Shown: positions 1 to 10,342 of the stretch, piece by piece
How positions within the stretch are numbered: position 1 is the first letter of the stretch
Layout: each line of letters opens with the position of its first letter
Origin: Guillardia theta CCMP2712
Taxonomy: Eukaryota; Cryptophyceae; Pyrenomonadales; Geminigeraceae
Length of the DNA: 27,037 nucleotides
NCBI RefSeq assembly: GCF_000315625.1
Contig: NW_005434558.1
Coordinates: forward strand, 84,002 to 111,038
Reading direction: 5' to 3'
Program-made: the position numbers and the translations under genes
Notes under the pieces: model-generated
Database searches by the model: none
The model's input: only the letters and a program-made list of their open reading frames with translations
Told to the model about the DNA's origin: nothing

Positions 1-66
1 TCCCCCCTCCTCACTTCCTCCTTCCCTCATCCCTCGGCTTACATCATTGGCGATCAACGCGTCCAG

Positions 67-292
67 GCTCGTGAAGGTGCCGGGGAAAAGCGAGGAGGAT
101 CTTTGGATGATCGAGTGTCCCATCACCGGGGTACCCACATACGTGCCAGGTGGATACGCAAAGTTGCAGGTGGGAGGAAACGCTATCATCATCAGCATCA
201 TTATCATCATCATCACCACCACCGTCTCCATCATCATCTGCTTCGTCTCCATCATCACCACCATCTTCTTCATCATCATCATCTTCTTCTAC

Positions 293-352
<60 letters not shown>

Positions 353-1595
353 TCCATTATCTCCATCTTCATCTCCATGTTCACCACCACCACAAGTGCA
401 TCGCCATGAACATTGTCCTCTGCAGAAGATGGTTGATCCTGCCATGAAGAAACTAGTGGAGAGGTGATCGTCTCCTCCTCCTCCCTTCCTCCCTCACCTC
501 CTTCTCAGCGTCAAACTCTCCCTCCGGGAGCAGCCAGCCCATGATCCGCCCCTTTCCCTCCTGCTCAATCATCAGCTGGGAGGTCAGCTGGAGGCAGAGC
601 AGGGGGAGTGCAGGTGGCTGCGCCCTTCCCGCGAAGCTGCTCTAGAGGATCTCCAGCTCTACGACCAAGACTCCGGCATGCCGGTCAGCGCCAGGGACAT
701 GGCAGAGAGACTGGCAAAGATAGGGCTGAAGCCGCTGAACTCTGCTTGCCGGGACCTGAGGAAGGAGCTGGAGGAGAAGTGGGAGAGGCTGCAGGGCCAC
801 GAGCTGGAGGCTGAGTCGCTGCTCATCCTGCTCCAGAGCATCTGCGGGGAAGTGTCGCAGCGGAGCATCGGGCTGCAGAAGAATGTGCTGAAGGAGGTGG
901 AGGAGCTGAAGGACATGCTGGACACGCGCGCCATGGCGATGGTGCATACGGTGAGGGAGCAGGAAAGGCTCAAGCTCTCGACGCTGCACGCGCAGATCGC
1001 CACGGTGGAGAAGGAGTACGAGAGCATGAAGCGCTCCTCTGCCTCGCTCAAGTCGGTACTCAAGGACTCTTCCTCCGACCCCCTCGAGTTCGTCCAGTCC
1101 TACCGCAACATCGAGAGCAGGGTCGTCAGGGTCCTCCAGTCCGCCGAGAGTTTGCGGTACCAGCCGGAGGAGAGCTCGGCGTTCCAGCTGGACTTGAACG
1201 TGGAGCCGCAGCGGGCAGTGCTGGCGCAGACTAACTTCTTCCAGCTCAAGACTCCTCCCTTCCCCCCCTCGCTCCGGTTCGTCCGGGAGGACCATGGCGC
1301 GATCCTCCTCGCCTGGACCGAAGTCTCCCTTCCCGCCCTCCTCGACATCTCTCCTGTCATCCACTACTGCCTGCATGCCCGGAAGCTTGCATCCTCCTCC
1401 TTGTCTCCTCAGGGACCTGGTAAGGGAGGGGAGGAGGAAGAGGCGAAGGGACAATGGGAGGTTGTGTTCGAGGGGAAGGAGCGGCAGTACTTGATGAGCA
1501 AGGCGAGGGGAGGAGAGAGATGGAGTTTCCGAGTTTGTGCGTGCAATCAGTTTGGAACGGGTGTGTTCAGCAGCGAGGTTGAGGTGAAGACGTGA
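67..1595 (+). CDS. Coiled-coil plus fibronectin type III protein (TRIM/FSD1-like architecture), 3' part
   Basis: The gene enters from the left edge, so the N-terminus is missing. Exons read as 67-169, 426-463 and 509-1595 (stop), joined by introns of 256 nt (170-425, CAT-rich) and 45 nt (464-508) with matching phases, giving about 408 visible residues. The first exon contains ECPITGVPTYVPGGYAK. The middle (about residues 120-250) is a charged coiled coil. The last ~130 residues look like a fibronectin III fold, with strands around LRFVREDHGAILLAWTEV and WSFRVCACNQFGTGVFSSEV. This order (coiled coil, then FN3) is typical of TRIM/FSD1-type proteins, but no RING or SPRY domain is visible, and the B-box region would lie outside the window. 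Function is unknown; a cytoskeletal or scaffold role is only a guess. The start at 67 assumes an acceptor at 65-66 after a pyrimidine tract; the frame is open back to base 2. Confidence 0.72.
294..352. repeat. (CAT)n microsatellite inside intron 170-425
   Basis: About 19 uninterrupted CAT/TCA triplets sit within a wider imperfect TCA-rich tract (about 183-395). It lies between the donor at 170 and the acceptor at 424-425 of the coiled-coil/FN3 gene. The poly-His, poly-Ser, poly-Ile and poly-Asp reading frames across it are artefacts of the repeat. Confidence 0.95.
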
Positions 1596-1751
1596 GGTTG
1601 TGAAGGGTGATAATGAGCAGAAGGAGGAGAAGGAGGAGAAGGAGGAGGAGGAGGAAAGCGAGAAAGGAGCATAACGATGCGATAAAATCTGTTAATGAGA
1701 TCTGTCCGTTGGTTTTCTAACATGAGAATCAGTTGGAACACACTCAATCAG

Positions 1752-1801
<50 letters not shown>

Positions 1802-2328
1802 TCCTCCTCCTCCTCCTCCTCCTTTCTCCTTGCCTCTCTGACCCTGCTTTCCTCCTGTCCCCTGCCTCTCAGTACCTCCCTGGTCTCTTGTCTCTCCTCC
1901 TCCTCCTCGCCCCGTTTCCTCCTGTTCCCACCTCGAATGTATCCAAGAGCTTTAAGGCCGGTCTTCCTTCCTCCCCTTTCTCGTTGAGAATCTTTCTAGC
2001 CTTAGGACCCACGCTTGCGGCATGTCAGAGATGAGCAGAGGATGGAAAGAGGAGAAAGGATGGAACGAAGGTGGTGGTGGAGGAGGAGCTGGAGGAGGAG
2101 GAGGAGGAGGAGGAGGAGGAGGAGGCATCAGTGCTTCACCTCTCCCCCCTCATACTCGCGAGGAAGATGAACTGGAAGAAAGTCTTGAGGTCCTGAGGGT
2201 CACCTGCATGCAGACCCATCAGTCCAACCCATCTCCAGCTGGACTTTTGGTCAACTTTCAAGGGCTAAGAGAAACAGCTCCTCCGCCCGGCTGAAGTTTC
2301 CACCTGTCAGCTGGACAACAGCTCAGGG
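1596..2328. other. Convergent intergenic spacer with CTG, CTC and GGA microsatellites
   Basis: This lies between the stop of the coiled-coil/FN3 gene (+) and the stop of the TPR gene (-), so it should hold two 3' UTRs. It contains a (CTG)n tract of about 16 copies at 1753-1799 running into (CTC)n to about 1823, and a (GGA)n tract near 2083-2125. I see no credible coding exon; the short frames here are compositional. Confidence 0.7.
1753..1823. repeat. (CTG)16 followed by (CTC)n microsatellite
   Basis: A pure CTG run of about 47 nt changes directly into a CTC run of about 26 nt, about 160 bp past the stop codon of the coiled-coil/FN3 gene, so it probably lies in or just after its 3' UTR. A one-base change of motif (CTG to CTC) at a sharp boundary suggests expansion from a point-mutated unit. 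Confidence 0.93.
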
Positions 2329-2556
2329 TCAGCTAAGGTCAAGCTGGACTGGGCCCTTGTCTCCTCGCACCACAAGGAAGGCAGAGTACTGCTTCAGGGT
2401 AGGAAGGAAATCTTCGTCCGCCTGCAGCGCCTGCGCCATGCTCAGCTGGCTGACCGCACACGCCACGGGCTCTGACCTCCTCGTACATCCTTCCTGCCTC
2501 CTCAACCCTGCCCTGTTGAAAGCAGTCAGGAAGATGAAATCTCGTACGGGAGAGGG

Positions 2557-2594
<38 letters not shown>

Positions 2595-4001
2595 AGGAGG
2601 AGGAGGAGGAGGAGCTTCGACCTGTATCTGAAGGCTCTGAGCTAAGCTATGTTTGACCGGCGCACTTAAAGGACTGATTTCATGAGCGAATCTAGATGGC
2701 GTCAATGATAGAGGGAGGAGAAAAAGCGATGGGTGCTGGAGAACGAGGAGGGGCAGGGGCAGGGGCAGTGGCACGCGCAGGAGCAGCAGAAGAAGCATGT
2801 GCAGGGGCAGGGGCAGGGGCAGGGGCAGGGGCAGGGGCACGAGCAGGAGGCTAGGAGCAGGAGGCTAGGAGCAGGAGGCTAGGAGCAGGAGGCTAGGAGC
2901 AGGTGCGGAGAAGCAGGAGCAGGAGCAGGACCTGAAAAGACTTTCCGATGACTTCGCATCTTGCTTGAATTCTTCAAGCAGAACTCCTGCAGAGCTACCT
3001 CAGATGACCTCGTTCCCATCCTTTTCTTCCTCTTCCCCTTCCCCTTCCCCTTCCCCTTCCCCTTCCCCTTCCCCTTCCCCTTCCCCTTCCCCTTCCCCTC
3101 CCTACCTTCTTCCTCTCTCGCCCCTCCTCCTTCACCTTCTCCTCGTCCTCCCCCCTTCTTCCCCCTCACCGTAGTTGCACAGGGCCCCAACATGATACGG
3201 ATTCTCCCTTATGCACCTGTACAGGATCTCATTGCTCCACACACCTTTCTCCCGCTCTTGGTCACATTCGGTAAAGAGTTTCTGCAGCCCTGTGCTCGTT
3301 CTTGTTGATCTGCACCCCAGGTCACCGCGCAAGAGGAACAGCAGAGCTGCTTGCCCTACATGCAATCTCTTTGCAAGGTTGAACAAGTCTTGGTCGTTGA
3401 GCTGCGATCTTTCTTTCAGAGACAGTCCAGATTGGTTCCCAGCAAGCTGCCCGAGCTGTTTGTGCAAAGAAGAAAGATCAGCACATTCATGGCCGTTGAC
3501 AACATTCAGGCACACCAACAAATTCTTTCTCAATAACAAATGAACGCATCAAAAATTTCTCTCGCAAACACCAAGAAACGCATCAACCAGCAACAGCCCT
3601 CTTACACGCGTCCACACACATCTGCTACCCCTCCACTCATGCATCAACAACCCCCACTCGCTCCCTCCCCTCACCTTGACCGCAAGCTCCTGCACCGACT
3701 CGTCGTCCACGGTGACCTGGTGCTCGAGGACCCCAGCAGCTCTGTTCCAGTGCGAAGTTTCCTTGAGCGACTTCCAGTAGAGCATCTCCACATCGTCGGG
3801 TCGTCCTCCTTTCAGCCTTAGCACCGCCCTCCTCGCCCGATAGCTCCTCCTCCTCTCCCTCGGCGCTGTTCCAGCCATCGCTCTTCTTTCCTCCATGAGC
3901 TGAGCTGCTCCAGCTTCTACCGTCGCCCCCTGCCATGCCACAGCAGGGAGGGAGAGGAGCAATAAGATCTTGACGAGCTCAGAGAGGCGCAGCATCGCCA
4001 T
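2329..4001 (-). CDS. TPR-repeat protein with secretory leader and LRLKGG motif
   Basis: Six exons on the minus strand: 4001-3675, 3455-3170, 2986-2932, 2691-2622, 2512-2477 and 2430-2329. Introns are 219, 183, 240, 109 and 46 nt, all GT-AG with matching phase, giving 291 residues. The protein starts MAMLRLSELVKILLLLSLP, a clear signal peptide, with LRLKGG at residues 61-66. The C-terminal third holds about three tetratricopeptide units, seen in NPYHVGALCNYGVLLEEF, SLFRFAHEISPLSAPVKHSL and GRVEEAGRMYEEALQADEDF. The phase-matched joins restore the expected 34-residue TPR spacing, which strongly supports the splice choices. TPRs bind other proteins; the leader implies the ER, secretory system or a complex plastid. 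The partner is unknown. It lies head-to-tail downstream of PDCD5. Confidence 0.82.
2841..2903. repeat. 14-bp minisatellite in TPR-gene intron
   Basis: About 4.5 near-perfect copies of the unit GAGCAGGAGGCTAG. They lie in intron 2692-2931 of the minus-strand TPR gene, next to a GGGGCA-type repeat at about 2750-2840. Confidence 0.9.
3033..3099. repeat. (TTCCCC)n hexanucleotide repeat in TPR-gene intron
   Basis: About 11 copies of a 6-bp unit in intron 2987-3169. On the transcribed (minus) sense it reads GGGGAA, a purine-rich strand with regular G4 runs that could form G-quadruplex RNA. Confidence 0.93.
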
Positions 4002-4706
4002 CCTCCATCACATCAGCTGCTGATCTGCCAGCATGTGAGAAGCGACCGAGATGGTTTGCGGATAAGAGAAGCGAGAAAGGGAGGGAGAAGACTTCGACTC
4101 TCTTCATCTCTTCATCATAAACTTGTTTCTTCTCCCTTTCATGTCTTCCTCTGTGCCATGCCTTATCTTCGCTACCTGCCCCCCCCCCTTCCTCCCTCTC
4201 TTTCCCCTCCCTCCCTCCTCCCTCTTGTTAAAATTCCCCTCACGACCGGTCGCAATAATAAAAATAGGGGCAGGCAAACGCGATGCCACCACTGCCCGTC
4301 TCCTGCTCCCCTGATGTCCGTCTCTCCCCCCCCCCCCTCCCTCCTCTCTCACTCCTACCTGGTCCTGCCTGCTGCAAGCAGCTGGGGTTGGAGATGCGGG
4401 TCTAGGATCGACAACTTTTGACTTTCAAGACTCGGGGTCAGGCATGAGCTAGGCTACTCAGCTAGCTACTCCTCTGCGCTGCATTTCAAGACAGGTAGCA
4501 GCAGGAAATCTCGTCCAGTCAAGAAACCGATCATGAGAACGGGAATGAGAAGGAGGAGGAGGAGGCGGAGGCGGAGGCAGAGGAGGAGGAGGAGGAGGAG
4601 GCTCTACAACGTCCATGATTCGGACATTGTCAAGGATCAGGATCAAACAAGGCCATCCACGTAAGTGAAGATTTCAATGAATAGGTTCGAGCGCCTGCTG
4701 CTCCAA
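4002..4706. other. Spacer between PDCD5 3' end and TPR-gene start (both minus)
   Basis: The 705 bp hold the PDCD5 3' UTR and the TPR-gene promoter. Two poly-C runs (about 4182-4190 and 4328-4338) and a GGAGGC/GGAGGA repeat (about 4550-4601) stand out. No coding exon was recognised; all frames here are short and low-complexity. Confidence 0.6.
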
Positions 4707-5922
4707 TCACCAGTCGTCGTCGATGCGCCGCCGTTGGAACGTGACCTGGAGGTCAGCAGCCCGTCAGCGGCCCCGGAGGGAGGAGACAGCGACGGGAGGA
4801 AGCAGACGACTGACCTTAGTCTCCTTCTCCGTCTGCTCGTTGATGGATTCCAGCATCTCTATGAGCTGGGCCTCGTCGATCTGCCCCCCGATCGCCCCGC
4901 GCTGAGCGTTCATGATGAGCATGTCCTCCACCTTCCTCGCCTTGTCCTTCTTTACCATCGCGATGTTCGACACTGACAGTTCGAGTTCAGCACAGGCACC
5001 TTCACCTTCCACCAGCTACTCACGTCGCTCGCGCGCCTGCGGGGAAAGGATCGCTTTCAGGATCTGAGTCCTCTGATCCTCCGCAGCCTTCTGACGCTCC
5101 TGGGCAGAACAGTCAGCACAAGAGCAAGAGACTGCAAAACATTCGATGAGCAAACATCACGAGCAAACACCACAACATATCTCATCACATTACATCCCAT
5201 CATCCCATCAGCTCATCACATACAACTAGACATCACAGCCAGTCACAATTCAAACTACTTCTTCCACACCTGCTGTGCCTTCTGCTGCTCAGGGTCCATC
5301 TGCTGATATCCTCCTGCCACAGTCTCAGCATGTTGCCAACAAGCTCCGAGGATCTCCGACCGTATCCTCCCACTCCTCCCATCCCGGCTTGACCGCCGCC
5401 CTTGCCCCGAAGCTGTGCCATCCTCCTCGCCCTGATAGCGGCGAGTTCGGGATCTGTCAGAGACTTCAGCGGGGATCAAGGGATGCTTGCGAGCATGTCG
5501 TTCAATCTGATCGTCAGCTGCAGGCTGAGCTATGACGGTTGGAATCAAAACCCATCTCGATATCAATCATTTGCAAAATTCTCTTGTTCGCAGCAGAGCA
5601 TATCAACTCTCGCCCGTTATGAACATCGATCTTAGTCCACCACTCATTGAATGTTCTTAGAACAGTAGAGCTCAAATATTCTCATAAAAATCCTCTTTCC
5701 TACATCATCACAACCATTTCCTCCCCCTTCCCAAGCTCGCGTCTTTCTTGCCTGTCCCCTTTCTTGCTCCTTCTTGCTCCTCCTGCTCCTGCTCCTGCCC
5801 CTGCTCCTGCTCCTGCCCCTGCCCCTGCCCCTGCTCCTGCCTCTCGCTCCTCGCTCCAGCCCCTGCTCCTTCTGCTCCTGCTCCTGCTCCTGCTCATACT
5901 CCTGCTCCAGCCCCTGCTCCTT

Positions 5923-5956
<34 letters not shown>

Positions 5957-6081
5957 CTCTGCTCCTGCTGCTCCTGCCTCTGCTCATGCTGCTCATGCTG
6001 CTTCTCCTGCTGCTCATGCTGCTGCTGCTCCTGCTTACCTTCATCGAGATCGTTGACATGCACCCCGAGTGGGTCCGCCAT
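4707..6081 (-). CDS. PDCD5: PDCD5 / TFAR19 family protein
   Basis: Six minus-strand exons: 6081-6039, 5453-5361, 5313-5270, 5099-5024, 4972-4815 and 4745-4707. Introns are 585, 47, 170, 51 and 69 nt, and all phases match, giving 150 residues. The family signature is clear: the N-terminal helix PELAAIRARRMAQL, then QILKAILSPQARERLSNIAM, VKKDKARKVEDMLIMNAQRG and QLIEMLESINEQTEKETKV, with the basic-acidic tail FQRRRIDDDW. Human PDCD5 is about 125 residues; the extra length is a glycine-rich segment (GKGGGQAGMGGVGGYGGY) after the first helix. PDCD5 proteins are conserved from archaea to animals, interact with the CCT/TRiC chaperonin, and in animals also influence apoptosis and Tip60; only the chaperonin role is likely here. 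The start ATG at 6081 begins a 14-residue exon separated by a very long repeat-filled intron. Confidence 0.95.
5766..6030. repeat. CTCCTG/CTGCTC repeat field in PDCD5 intron 1
   Basis: About 265 bp of imperfect CTCCTG, CCCCTG and CTGCTC units fill the 3'-proximal plus-strand part of intron 5454-6038. On the PDCD5 sense strand this is GAGCAG-rich and purine-biased. All the long poly-Leu, poly-Ala-Pro and poly-Glu frames here are repeat artefacts. Confidence 0.93.
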
Positions 6082-7094
6082 TGCTGCAGGCAGAAATTCT
6101 TTTGATGGAGAAGGGGTAGGGTACCTCGAAGATAGAATTCAGTACACAAATATATCTTCAAAATTTGCAATTTTTATAACAATAATTTGAGCAGTGAACA
6201 GGAAATAATTTGAGATAAGGGTGAGTGAGAAAAAAGGCGGGAGAAGGGTGATCTGAATGAGGGTGGTGGGGGTGATAACCCTACCCTGTAATGAAGGCTC
6301 CATAACCCCACCCCTGATAGGAATATTCAAAATCATGCAAAATGTACTACCCCTCCAGGCGTTCTAGTCCCTGCGGTTTCCGTTGTGATACCGTTACATC
6401 AACCGTTGAGGCGGTAATAATCGGAAGATGGCGGAGGAAGAGGGAGGGAGGAAGGGGAAAGGAGGACTGAGAGCAGTAGGATGAAGACTAGAGGTTCAGA
6501 GAGATTGACAAACACGCGAGGATCAGCGCAGTAGATCACGAGGGCAAGGATAGAAGAAGGGAGGGAGGGAAGGAGAGAAAGGAATGGAGGGAATTGGGCA
6601 ATGAGCTATAGGAATTATGAATGTGAATCAAGAGTGGTTGGGGTGCTGGAGAAAGTGAGGAGCATGCAGAAAGTAGAAGCTAAGGAAGAGGGAGCATAGA
6701 CATTTGGAGGAGGACGCTGTGGTGCTGGGGATGTAAAACCGAACGTATCATTGCTAGTAACGCTCCAAGGGGCGAGGTCTTGGGATAATCGGGAGCTTCG
6801 AAACAAAAGAAGAGGGTGAGTAGAGTAGCTGAACAAGACGTGACATCTGATGCCGTTGAGAACATTGTGGAGGCAAGGCCGTCGCTTTTTCTCTGCTTGT
6901 TCTGCATTGGTGATGTCAGATGAACGAGTTGAGAATTCGTTTTTGTGCTTTGAGTTGAGTGGAAGTGCTGGGTTTAGGAACTTGGGAGGTTCTGAACTAG
7001 CTTGCAGGTGGCTGGTGTTGCTCAACAAACTCGTAGGGATCTCTTGACAGCCTTGCCAGCCTGGTGTGATCCTGTGGACGAGTGAAGCGACACT
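6082..7094. other. Divergent promoter spacer, PDCD5 (-) / CCDC39 (+)
   Basis: The 1013 bp between two start codons pointing apart should contain both promoters. An AT-richer stretch with G-runs lies at 6105-6350, including GGGTAGGGTAC at about 6114, an 11-mer that recurs near 11758. No TATA box could be assigned with confidence. Short frames here have no recognisable features. Confidence 0.55.
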
Positions 7095-10060
7095 ATGGCT
7101 GCTTTCCCCGGCGACTTCGACCCAGGGAGCGACCTGCTCTCGGGTCTTCCTCCGGGAGTGGTGGACGACTACGTGAAGCGGGTGGACGGGGACATCAAGG
7201 AGAAGAACAACAGGATCGAGCATGTTGAGACGCAGATCAAGGAGTACAAGGAGAGGATGGGGGTCATGGTGGAGCACTTGAAGAATGTGCAGCAGGAGTT
7301 GAACAACACGCAGCAGCTGATCGATGCCAAGAACAAGGAGCTGGACACGGAGGAACATCTGCAGCAGCTGGCTCAGAGGGAGGTGGGGAGGATCATCCAG
7401 GAGATCGGGAAGTCGGAGAGGAAAGTGTTCGATCTGCAGGACAGGCTGAACTTGACTCAGAACTACATCTTCCGCGGCAACGAGAAGATGGACCAGTTTA
7501 AGATCCAGATGAACTGGAACCAGGAGGAGATCGAGCAGTGGGCGCTGGCAGCGAAGCAGAAGGAGGAGGACAACCTTGCTCTCGAGAAGTACAAGCGGGC
7601 AGACGACCTGAAGATCAAGGAGATGAATCTCAACCTCGAGAAGCTGACCAAGCAAGTGTCCACCAAGGAGCAGGAGCTGGAGAACGAGGTGACGGAGACG
7701 CAGACAGCTCAGATCATGCTGGACAAGACAGCGGCCGACTTCAAGATCCTCCACAGCGAGCGGCAGGAGCTGGTGAACCAATGGGAGCAGGCGATCGAGG
7801 CCATGAAGAGGAGAGACGAGATGATACAGCAGGTGGGGGAGGCGCTGCTGGCCAAGAAGGCGGACCTGGCAGAGCAGGAGAGGATCCTTGAAGAGAAGAA
7901 GCTCTTCCTCAGCGAGCAGGAGCAGGAGAACGAGGCCGTGCAGAAGCAGACAGTGGAGGCAGAGAAGGTGGTGCAGAGGTATCGGGCGATGCTGCAGCAG
8001 AGACGCAGAACAAGCAGAACCTGCAGGACGAGCTGGAAATAGTCCGCACGACCCTGGCCAAAGTCGCGTCCGAGCTCTCCCTCAAGAGGGTCCATGTTGC
8101 GAACGGGAAGGCAGAGCTGGAGCAGAAAAGGGACCGGCTGGAGGTGGTCAGGAGGAAGCAGGCGGAGACGAAGAAGCGGCTGGAGAACGAGTACCTCGCC
8201 ACCAACGACCTGGAGAAGTCGGCACACCAGATTGAGATGATCAACAGGGAGCAGGAGAAGACGCTCAAGAGCACGGAGAAGGAGCTGGTGGCGCTGAAGC
8301 AAGAGATGTTCAAGCAGTCGCAGGAGCTCTTCAACCTGCGCAAGGATGAGGCGAACCTGATCGCTGAGATCTCGGGGGCTCAGAGTGCGGACAGGAACCT
8401 GAGGGACAAGATCAAGTCGTTGGATGCGGAGTCTCAGAAGCAGCAGGAGCACATCTACAACGCTGACTTTGCGCTCCAGCAGATGGAGAGGAAAGTGTCG
8501 AGAGCTCAGGTGGAGATCCTTGTGTCCCATGCCCATCCCCACCCCACTTGATCTGACGCCATCCTTGTTACCTTTCTTCCTCCTCCTCTCCTCCTCTCCT
8601 CTCCTCTCCTCTCCTCTCCTCTTCTCCTCTCCTCTCCTCTCCTCTCCTCTCCTCTCCTTCTCTCCCTTTCCCCTTCCCATCCAACACCCTCCCCTCCCTT
8701 CTCTTCTCTCCGTCGTCATCGCAGATTGCTCATGATGGCCTCCTAACCTTGTCACAGGGCGAGTACCGAGCTGACGAGAAGGAGGCGCTGCAGTCGAAGA
8801 TCTCTCAGCTGGAGCAGATGCTGACGGCGACGGATCAGGAGGAGAGGATGCTGAAGAAGCAGCTGAAGAAGGTCAACGACGACTACAGGCAGGCGAAGCG
8901 GCAGGTCGACGACCTCAACAACGAGAAGTCCTCGCTCGACGACAAGGCGCACGAGCTGCAGCTGGAGAACGAGGTGGTGGCCCGGACCTGGAGGACGTGC
9001 ATCAAGCAGAAGGAGGAGTACATAGTCCAGCACGACCTGCTCAAGTTGGAGGTCAAGAAGCTGCGGGACAGGCTCAATGACAGGGCAGACGAGGTGTCTG
9101 GCCTGCAGAACCGTAAGTTCCAGCTGCAGAAGACGATGGAGGAGAGGACGCTGGAGGTCAAAGCACAGCAGGAGGTCCTTCGGTCGGACTTGAAGATGGC
9201 GCAGGAGGAGCTGCATACGGTGGTGATGGAGCTGAGGGACAGGGAGATGAAAGCTGGGACGCTGCAGAAGAAGCTTGACCTTCTCAACGACAAGATGCGC
9301 GCGGAGCTGGGGGGTGAGGAGGAGAGGAAGAGCCCAGCGTACTACGTGGTCCTTCGGGCGCAGGAGAGGGAGGAGCTGCAGAAGGAGGGGGACGAGCTGG
9401 ATGCTAGGATCCAGAAGGCGGAGAAGGAGATCCGAGCGCTGGAGAACACTCTGGCGAAGTTCAACGCCAAGAACGACAAGTTGCGATCCTCCTTCAGGCA
9501 GTCGGATGGCTCGGGAGCAGACTCAGAGGCGAAGCTTGAGCTGGAGGCGAAGCTGGAGAGGCTGCTGGAAAGGAAGAGGCAGAAGAAGGCTGAGGCTGAC
9601 ACTCTGGCCGCCGACGTCTCGGAGATGCGGCAGAGGCTGTCGAACCTGCTGGCGGAGGAGGAGGGGATGAGGAGGCACGTGAAGCTGGTGCAGGGGAAGG
9701 CGAAGCAGTTCGACAAGGAGAGGGAGGAGCTGCTGGCCAAGAGGGACCGGGCGAGGGCATCGCTGGACAGGCACTCCAAGAGGCTGCGGCAGGCAAGGGG
9801 GGCGTCGGGGGAGACGGAAGAGGAGCGCTCGTTCAGGCTGGCATCGATGAGGGAAGAGAACAAGAACATGCTCTACGTGATTATGTCGCTCAAGGACGAG
9901 TTCCCCGACCTCGCTGGAATCATCGACGATGCCGTGCAGAGCAACGGCATTGCACCCCCTTCCCGTCCTCCCAGCGCCCGATCGGAGGTAAGAGACGGAG
10001 GTGTCGAGACGCAGGTTAAATTTATTGCAGGTTTCCTCTATTGGAAGCACGACTTCGTGA
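7095..10060 (+). CDS. CCDC39: CCDC39 / FAP59 ciliary 96-nm ruler coiled-coil protein
   Basis: Exons 7095-8509, 8758-9987 and 10031-10060 are separated by introns of 248 nt (8510-8757, CTCCT-rich) and 43 nt (9988-10030); about 891 residues against roughly 940 in human CCDC39. Colinear conserved blocks include HLKNVQQELNNTQQL, QREVGRI, QMNWNQEEIEQWALAAKQK, HSERQELVNQWEQAI and AYYVVLRAQEREELQKEGD. CCDC39 pairs with CCDC40 to form the ruler that sets the 96-nm spacing of dynein arms, radial spokes and the nexin-dynein regulatory complex. The join after 8509 gives KVSRAQGEYRADEKEAL as the family requires. One base appears to be missing after 8000: the frame starting at 7095 hits a stop at 8040-8042, while homology continues in the next frame. 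The last tiny exon gives a Ser/Thr-rich tail (VSSIGSTTS) like that of CCDC39; unspliced, the frame would run to 10311. Confidence 0.94.
8585..8657. repeat. (CTCCT)n pyrimidine microsatellite in CCDC39 intron
   Basis: A pure pyrimidine pentanucleotide tract fills the centre of intron 8510-8757. It is well upstream of the acceptor CACAG at 8753-8757 and creates spurious Ser/Leu/Pro frames. Confidence 0.93.
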
Positions 10061-10342
10061 AGGTCTGGGAAGGAGAGCGAGAGGAGAGGGAGGCAGTTGA
10101 GGAGAGGAGAGTGATTTTATTCATCAGTACATTTGCTCAAAACGGAAGACAAACGAAACAAGTCTCCATACCGCCATCTCAGCCTCATCGCCAATGCTCA
10201 TCTCTGTTTTTTCATTCGTATTCCCCTCCTCCATCCTCATGCCATCAACACCAAGCAAAGCAAAATGCACCCACCGACTTAGTTGCGACCAAAGCGTTGC
10301 CCGCCTGTTGAGCTATCTAGCCTCTAGTCCTCGGCCTGTTCT

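Noticed and set aside
44-467. Long poly-Asp, poly-His, poly-Ser and poly-Ile reading frames on both strands
   Set aside because: They are translations of the CAT/GAT microsatellite inside intron 170-425; flanking exons join in phase without it.
5644-6190. Several 100-156 residue Leu-, Pro/Ala-, Cys/Ser- and Glu-rich frames
   Set aside because: All are readings of the CTCCTG repeat in PDCD5 intron 1; the only real exon here is 6039-6081.
7709-8755. 348-residue minus-strand frame opposite CCDC39
   Set aside because: It is an antisense shadow of a coiled-coil gene (Leu/Glu mirror) and runs through an intron repeat.
9988-10311. Read-through C-terminus of CCDC39 to 10311
   Set aside because: A strong donor GTAAGA at 9988 and acceptor TTGCAG at 10030 give a short Ser/Thr-rich tail typical of the family; the read-through has no similarity. 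Not fully excluded.
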